Both the position numbers and the translations under genes were made by a program. A stretch of DNA of 64,000 nucleotides from positions 1,054,001 to 1,118,000 of the forward strand of contig JBAJFE010000038.1 of NCBI GenBank assembly GCA_037903355.1. Direction: 5' to 3'. The stretch is from Trichuris trichiura. Taxonomy: Eukaryota; Nematoda; Enoplea; Trichinellida; Trichuridae. The notes under the pieces were generated by a model. That model was given only the letters and a program-made list of their open reading frames with translations. It was not told the origin of the DNA and did no database searches. Below are positions 58,828-64,000 of the stretch, one piece after another (the first letter of the stretch is position 1; every line of letters starts with the position of its first letter).

Positions 58828-61578
58828 GATGAAATTCTTGGGAAGTTTAGATGGGTTACAACTTCAAAAGGGAGACGGGTAGAGGAAGGGGAGGTGTAAC
58901 AAAACTCAGGAAAGGGGGATTTAAAAAGTGGAAAAAAAGAAAGAAAGATAAAAGGAGGAAAACAATTCGGGGATGCCTACAAGGGAATCCAATTCGCTAG
59001 TCCGTAAAGGTTGAAGTTGAGTTTGCAGAGTTTGATGCCAAGAACAATGAACTAACGCTCCTAGTTCAATCACTCATCGGGTCCTTTTTTTCCAGTCGCC
59101 GCCAGAAATGACCATTGTCCAAAGTCTTTGTTCGGTTGCATGAGGGATTATCAGACAGATGGCTGCGTTCCTGATAGATAACAATGGAGGGACTAGCGGC
59201 TGTATATCTGCACCGTTCTTCCAAATGGCAATGTCACAAGTAAACCTAATCGAGCTTTTTGGTTCTAACTATAGTGGAAGGGTTATTTGTATCCTCGTGG
59301 TGCCAGTATTTCTGTCAGCAACGTCAGCCTAAGCTAAATTTTTAAACTTAACCGTACAGAACAGTAATCCGCCTTCGGCGGAGGCGGCAGCGTAAAGACC
59401 CGTTCAACCAGTTCAGTGTCCTCTCAAACTTGGTCAGGGCAAAGCTGAAGTTTGATACAATGGTAGGAAGCTTGAGGATGTGCATCTGAGCACACAACGA
59501 AATGGAAAATGGCCAGAAAGGCCGTACAACTTTGCATTACAGCTAAAATCCATCAACTGCTTTTTGGTGTAGCCTTCATATTTCACGGTTGAAGTAATCA
59601 CAGCTTTTTAGATGAACTAAGGCTTTTCTTCGCGGAAAAGCACTTTCAGATTAGTCTGAATAGAAGAAACCAGCAACAAGAGTTTTGCTCACTTGAGAGG
59701 ATTAAATTAATTAGCGGCAAAGGTAAAAATTTCAAGCTAAGGGCAATGTTTTATCTTTTGGCCTCCGTATTTTAAAGCCCTTCAAAACTAATTTTTTGCA
59801 ATAGCCTAGATAACCGAGATAAATCGTCGTTAATAGGAAAGGTTTATTTCCCGGCTGCTGTTCACAAAGAGAAACTGACTATCCCGAAAAGCCTTAATGT
59901 CTTACTCGCTCACCAAAGATGATAAACTTGGTAACTGGAATAGTTCGTGACAATGACTTTACGGTAAGCTTTCAGCTTAACAGTGGCCTTGCCGCATGGC
60001 TCACAGTCGTTATCCTGATCTATCGATGAACAGTAACTATGCGACTTATCAACCGTTCAATTATCAGTTAGCAAGTAACGTTCAGTAAATTGAATCTCCG
60101 TTATCCAACGTATAAAGACTATAACGTCATTACCCGATCATACTAACACAATATTTACAATAAATATACTGACTTTACCCTTACACGCCATTGAGAAGAC
60201 CACGAGAAGGTAGGATAGACACAAAAATTCCTCAACTTCGAAATTGATGTTATAGCTGAAATATTGAAAACATCAGGCTCTTCCACATCCAAAAGAACGG
60301 AGCGCAGCAATAACTAATCTGCTGCTTGGAACTATGCATTTTCAGAACACTGTAAAGTTCTTTATGGAAAGCGTTTTTAGCATTTTGGAGTATTAGTACA
60401 ACGCTCAGTTTGTCTAAAGGTCACGTGTTATCATAGGTTTTGCACAATGTGATTTGTGTTGACTTCGAACGGACTGGTACCATTCGAATGTCAGTAAAAC
60501 ATTGAATTTTCAGGTTGCTTCTAACTTTTGTTTGTTAGTTGTTAGCTATGAAAGCAAAGACTTGCTAGATCGAACAGATGCTTCAAATTAACGGTGAAAC
60601 AATGCATCCAAATTTCTTCCACGATGCACTGGAAAGTACCAATTCTCCTCCTCAGAGAACAGTTACAACAAAATCGTTAACGATGTTACAAAGCTAGAAG
60701 CACTCATGGGAAACCACGTAAACAAGTCTTTGGACTTGTATAATTCACTTTCTTATGAATTTTATTTTTGCCTTTGGAATGCTGGAGCACTGCTGGTATA
60801 ACGTCCAGCACTCATAAGACCACTATCCAACTCCACTGAATACTAGTCAAGAAAGATAACTGCAAATATTTGAAACTATTATTGTTGTTTATTTCGAGCA
60901 TTAATTAAACTCTATCGAAGATCGTATAGCTGAGTGTCATATGAGTAGTTTAAATAAGCTACCCAAGAAAATGAAAAGTTTCAAATTGATCCAGTCAAAT
61001 ACCAGCTAGTCGGAGACGCTTAGGCAATAGCAACAACAACCTACTGAAGCTAGCCTGACTTTCCTAAAGCTTTGAAATCTTATTAATCGTCAATAATTAA
61101 AGCTGCAAACGAATCCCGGTAATTTCTCTCCTTTTCCTCTTTTCCCATTCTGCACTAAGGATTGCACTGATAAACAAAAACGTTAAATGAGGCGTTAGAG
61201 AGCTTCCTGGAAAACAGAGTGAACCTTTCATATCAGTTTAAGTATCGTTAGTGTACGTTTTACGTGCCTTCTGTTTTCAACAACCAAGCTTGCGAGAACT
61301 TTCGTATAAACTTTACGTTTGAACAAAGTAAAAGCGTGCCGAAAACGAAAATATTTTCTTCTTTCTTGGCTGAACAAGATGAAAACGAAGGACAAAATGT
61401 AAAACTTCTCAATCGCATTCAACATTTGCGAAATATTACACATTTAGGAGGAGCACAACAGTGCGAAGAGAAACGACAAAAGAGACAAGCGAGAGACGAC
61501 AAGGCTTCAGCGGAGCAATAAAGATCACTGTCGCCAAAGTGGTAAAATAAAAATTTAAGCATAAAAAAATTGAGTGCG
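58828..61578. other. intergenic, 58.8-61.6 kb
   Basis: No gene recognised on either strand. An 85-codon plus-strand frame at 61264-61521 overlaps the 3' end region of the BICRA-like gene on the other strand and is not supported. Confidence 0.45.
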
Positions 61579-64000
61579 TCACCGAAGATGATGGTCGCCA
61601 ATACTTTTCAACCGTTTCTTCACTGCAGGCGAACATTCATACCCGTTATTGAAATTCTGCTTAGGCGTTTGGTTGTCGCAGCACTGCTTACGCCGTCTGC
61701 TGGGGGATGAGATCAGCCTAAGTTTCAGCTTACCAGCAGCATACGGGTCACCTTTCACATCCATCTGATTGATCTGACAGCGCAACCTGGGATAACACAC
61801 ACCATTTATCCAATCGTCTTCTTCCGACTCTGTTTCGGACTCTTCCGCCTCAGTTGAATCAGCCATATATCCATCGCTACCGTCGCTGTCACTTTCTTGA
61901 GCGTGATTTGGTGGCTGTTTGCCGCCATTGACATTAAAGCTAAGATTTGACAGTCGTAGCCTCAGTGGAGGCACCCGTTGAGGACTGCAAGGCCTCGACG
62001 TAACAACAGAGTCTGAAGATGACGACGATAAACAACCATTAGGTTCGCGTACAATATGCCTTTGTTCGGCATTCAGCTTTATGATTATTTTCAACCCATT
62101 CTTATGCTCGCTACGCTTAGGACTGGTTACCACCATAGCAGGAGAGGACGCCTCGGAACGAGAATGTACAGCGTCAACCTGTCCTCCCTCACTTCTCAAC
62201 TCTCTTTGATGATGAAAACTTTCTTCAGATGACACCAACGACTTTTGCGATAATCGCTGATAGTTCACCGGCGGAAGCGACTCATGCAAGGCCTTTAAGT
62301 AGGCAGACAGGGAACCTGGAGATCGATCACATCGCAAAGACTGCACCGCTGCCGTCTGCTCGTCGACAACCGATTCTTCGCTTTTCGGTGAAGGATTTAG
62401 TGAAGAGGGCGTGCTGACAGTTGACGCGCGCTCTTTTGATGACAACTCACTTTCGGATACAACGTCTACGGCGATAAAGGACAGTGAATTTTAAGAAACT
62501 AAACGACGGCATCAACAATAAACATTACCAGTGTGCTCTGCGTTCTCATTCTCATGTCTCCTATCCAGAAACGCAGACTCGGTATTCAAAAACAGCTTGT
62601 CTAGCAGAACCATCTCTTCTGGCGGAGCCAACTTCTGAACAGAACACAAGGTGAACGAACAACTAGGTCTACCCTCTGCAAATCGACTAACCGCTGATGT
62701 TTCCAACATAAGCAGACGAACTCTATTTACCAAACGTTGCTTGCATTGCATCAGAGAGGCCATTTTTGTTTCATACAACGAGTCTGCTAAAGTGAACGGA
62801 TATTAACTTGCTGAAAGAGCAGCCGAAAGGAAGATTACTTGAGTCAAGGATCTCCGGGTGGACATCCGATTCCCAACAGCAGTGGTACGGAACCAATCGT
62901 TCAACCACATCCGCGCAATCTTTAAACGGATTGTTATAGTCCGGCTGGAGAACACAGCGTACGTGTTTATCCATCAAATGCTCAAAACTGAAACGGCTAG
63001 ATTGCAGGTGATGAGGCGAATAAAAGTCACTCTACTAACAATTGACGGGATGATTTGGCCGGCTCAGCTTGGGAATTCAAGGAAGCGTCTTTGGACGAAG
63101 CTGGACTATCAAAGCTGTTGTTTGAGTCACTATTTAACGCCTGCTTCTGCTCCGGCTGAATCCGTTTAGGCTCGGCGAACTTTAAAAAAAAAAGAGACAA
63201 TACGCAATTGTTAAACCGTTACTCCAACGTGCAGATATTACCACGTTTTTGGTTTTCGCATGCTGCTGTTCCGTTACAGGATAGGAGGATTGGATTAACA
63301 ACTTAGGCGGTGGTGATGGCTCAGGCAGGTTTTGCGACTTTGGTTGAACAACGAGGTATGTGGTGCCATTTATTTGAACCAGTTGCTGACCGCTAGACGA
63401 CTCCGGTATACCAACGTGATTGCTGATCACTGATACGGGAACCTGAGATATCACGCTATTAGTCCTAGAAGTGCCAACAGGTAGTTGCAGGATAACGGGT
63501 GAATCCTGCTGCTGGCTTGGTGATGCACTGGGAGGAATTACCCTTAAAGGTAACGGTATACTAAGTGGATTGCTTTGATTAACCAACCGAAGCTGTTCGT
63601 AGGCGGCATGCTCCAAAATGGAACGTCTCCTGTGTTCCAATTGTTGTACAGCGGCTTCGTCGGACGATGATCCAGACATAGCCGAAACGAGTTTGTTTAT
63701 CTGTTCGGAAACGGAGGCAATTTCGTTCTGTTCCGATTCGTTAAGGTGAATAGTCATCTGACTTGGCAAGGGTACCTGAGCGGACAGAATGACAGGCTGT
63801 CGTGTATCAAAGCTGCTGGTAAGCAAAGATGAATTATCCACAATCTTGGGCTTAATGGGCGCGTAGCTTTTTGCTGAGTTAATCTCCAAACATGGATCCT
63901 TTGATAGTAGCCTTTTATTTTCGTTTGCAACAACAGAGTTACGTTGCTTGGAAGGACGCGAGCGACGACCTCCTTTGGCAGATGTAGTTGGTTCCAATTT
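61579..64000 (-). CDS. GLTSCR1/BICRA-like subunit of non-canonical BAF, 5' end outside window
   Basis: BICRA/BICRAL (GLTSCR1/GLTSCR1L) define the non-canonical BAF remodeller together with BRD9. Exons: >64000-63242 (or 63245), 63179-63040, 62996-62839, 62786-62529, 62465-61579; the gene continues right of the window, since the first frame stays open to the edge. The N-terminal part seen is Ser/Gln/Pro-rich and low in complexity. The core resembles the GLTSCR1 domain: LQPDYNNPFKDCADVVERLV then PYH, a helix with KMASLMQCKQRLVNRVRLLM, and LAPPEEMVLLDKLFLNTE. The C-terminal exon is Ser/Glu-rich and ends KKRLKSIGDHHLR. The P-(D)-x2-(T/N)-PF-x(6)-A-x5-RL-PYH pattern is what identifies the family. 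The assignment rests on this domain only; the disordered parts give no help. Confidence 0.8.

Noticed and set aside
1..64000. CRISPR arrays, rRNA genes, bacterial operons
   Set aside because: Searched by eye on both strands; none seen, and the spliced genes show this is a eukaryotic nuclear sequence.

Overview
The window reads as invertebrate nuclear DNA, most likely from a nematode. Coding sequence is split by many short introns of about 43-57 nt with GT..AG borders, plus a few multi-kilobase introns. Recognisable genes are a CRM1-type exportin, an UNC-76/FEZ adaptor, FAM50/XAP5, an SAFB-like SAP+RRM protein, a FAM161 protein, a GLTSCR1/BICRA protein, and a secreted protein carrying an ShK (six-cysteine) domain. 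The ShK domain and UNC-76 favour a nematode. The large introns, low gene density and retained FAM161 would fit an early-branching (Dorylaimia) worm, but that placement is a guess. No bacterial, rRNA, CRISPR or convincing tRNA features were seen. All gene models were joined by eye from splice signals, reading phase and protein similarity.

Layout: 0.9-2.1 kb, a dead Tigger/pogo transposon with both inverted termini. 3.8-9.5 kb (-), exportin-1 in 15 exons. 10.7-11.6 kb (+), an unrecognised coiled-coil gene, divergent from exportin-1. 11.7-12.2 kb, first copy of a ~450 bp repeat. 13.6-20.7 kb (-), unc-76/FEZ with a 5 kb first intron. 20.7-28 kb, gene-poor, with a broken gag and a field of degenerate short repeats. 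28.1-29.9 kb (+), FAM161. 30.5-33.7 kb, a complete but dead hAT transposon with exact 8 bp target duplications. 34.5-35.6 kb (-), FAM50, divergent from SAFB at 36.3-42.6 kb (+). SAFB introns hold a small hAT element and a dead mariner. 42.9-45.0 kb (+), ankyrin-repeat gene; 50.2-52.1 kb (+), a long unrecognised exon that may be its 3' part. 55.2-55.7 kb, second repeat copy. 56.0-57.1 kb (-), secreted EGF+ShK+nitrobindin protein. 58.3-58.8 kb, another small hAT element containing a 26-C run. 61.6-64 kb (-), BICRA-like gene running off the right edge.

Most genes are core nuclear machinery: protein export (exportin-1), RNA/chromatin scaffold (SAFB), splicing-linked factor (FAM50) and non-canonical BAF remodelling (BICRA). 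UNC-76 is an axonal kinesin adaptor and FAM161 a centriole/ciliary protein. The most unusual product is the secreted nitrobindin-like protein, in which the position expected to hold the haem-ligating histidine appears to be tyrosine. The DNA transposons are all decayed, but five of them (Tigger, mariner, three hAT elements) keep both termini and recognisable target duplications.
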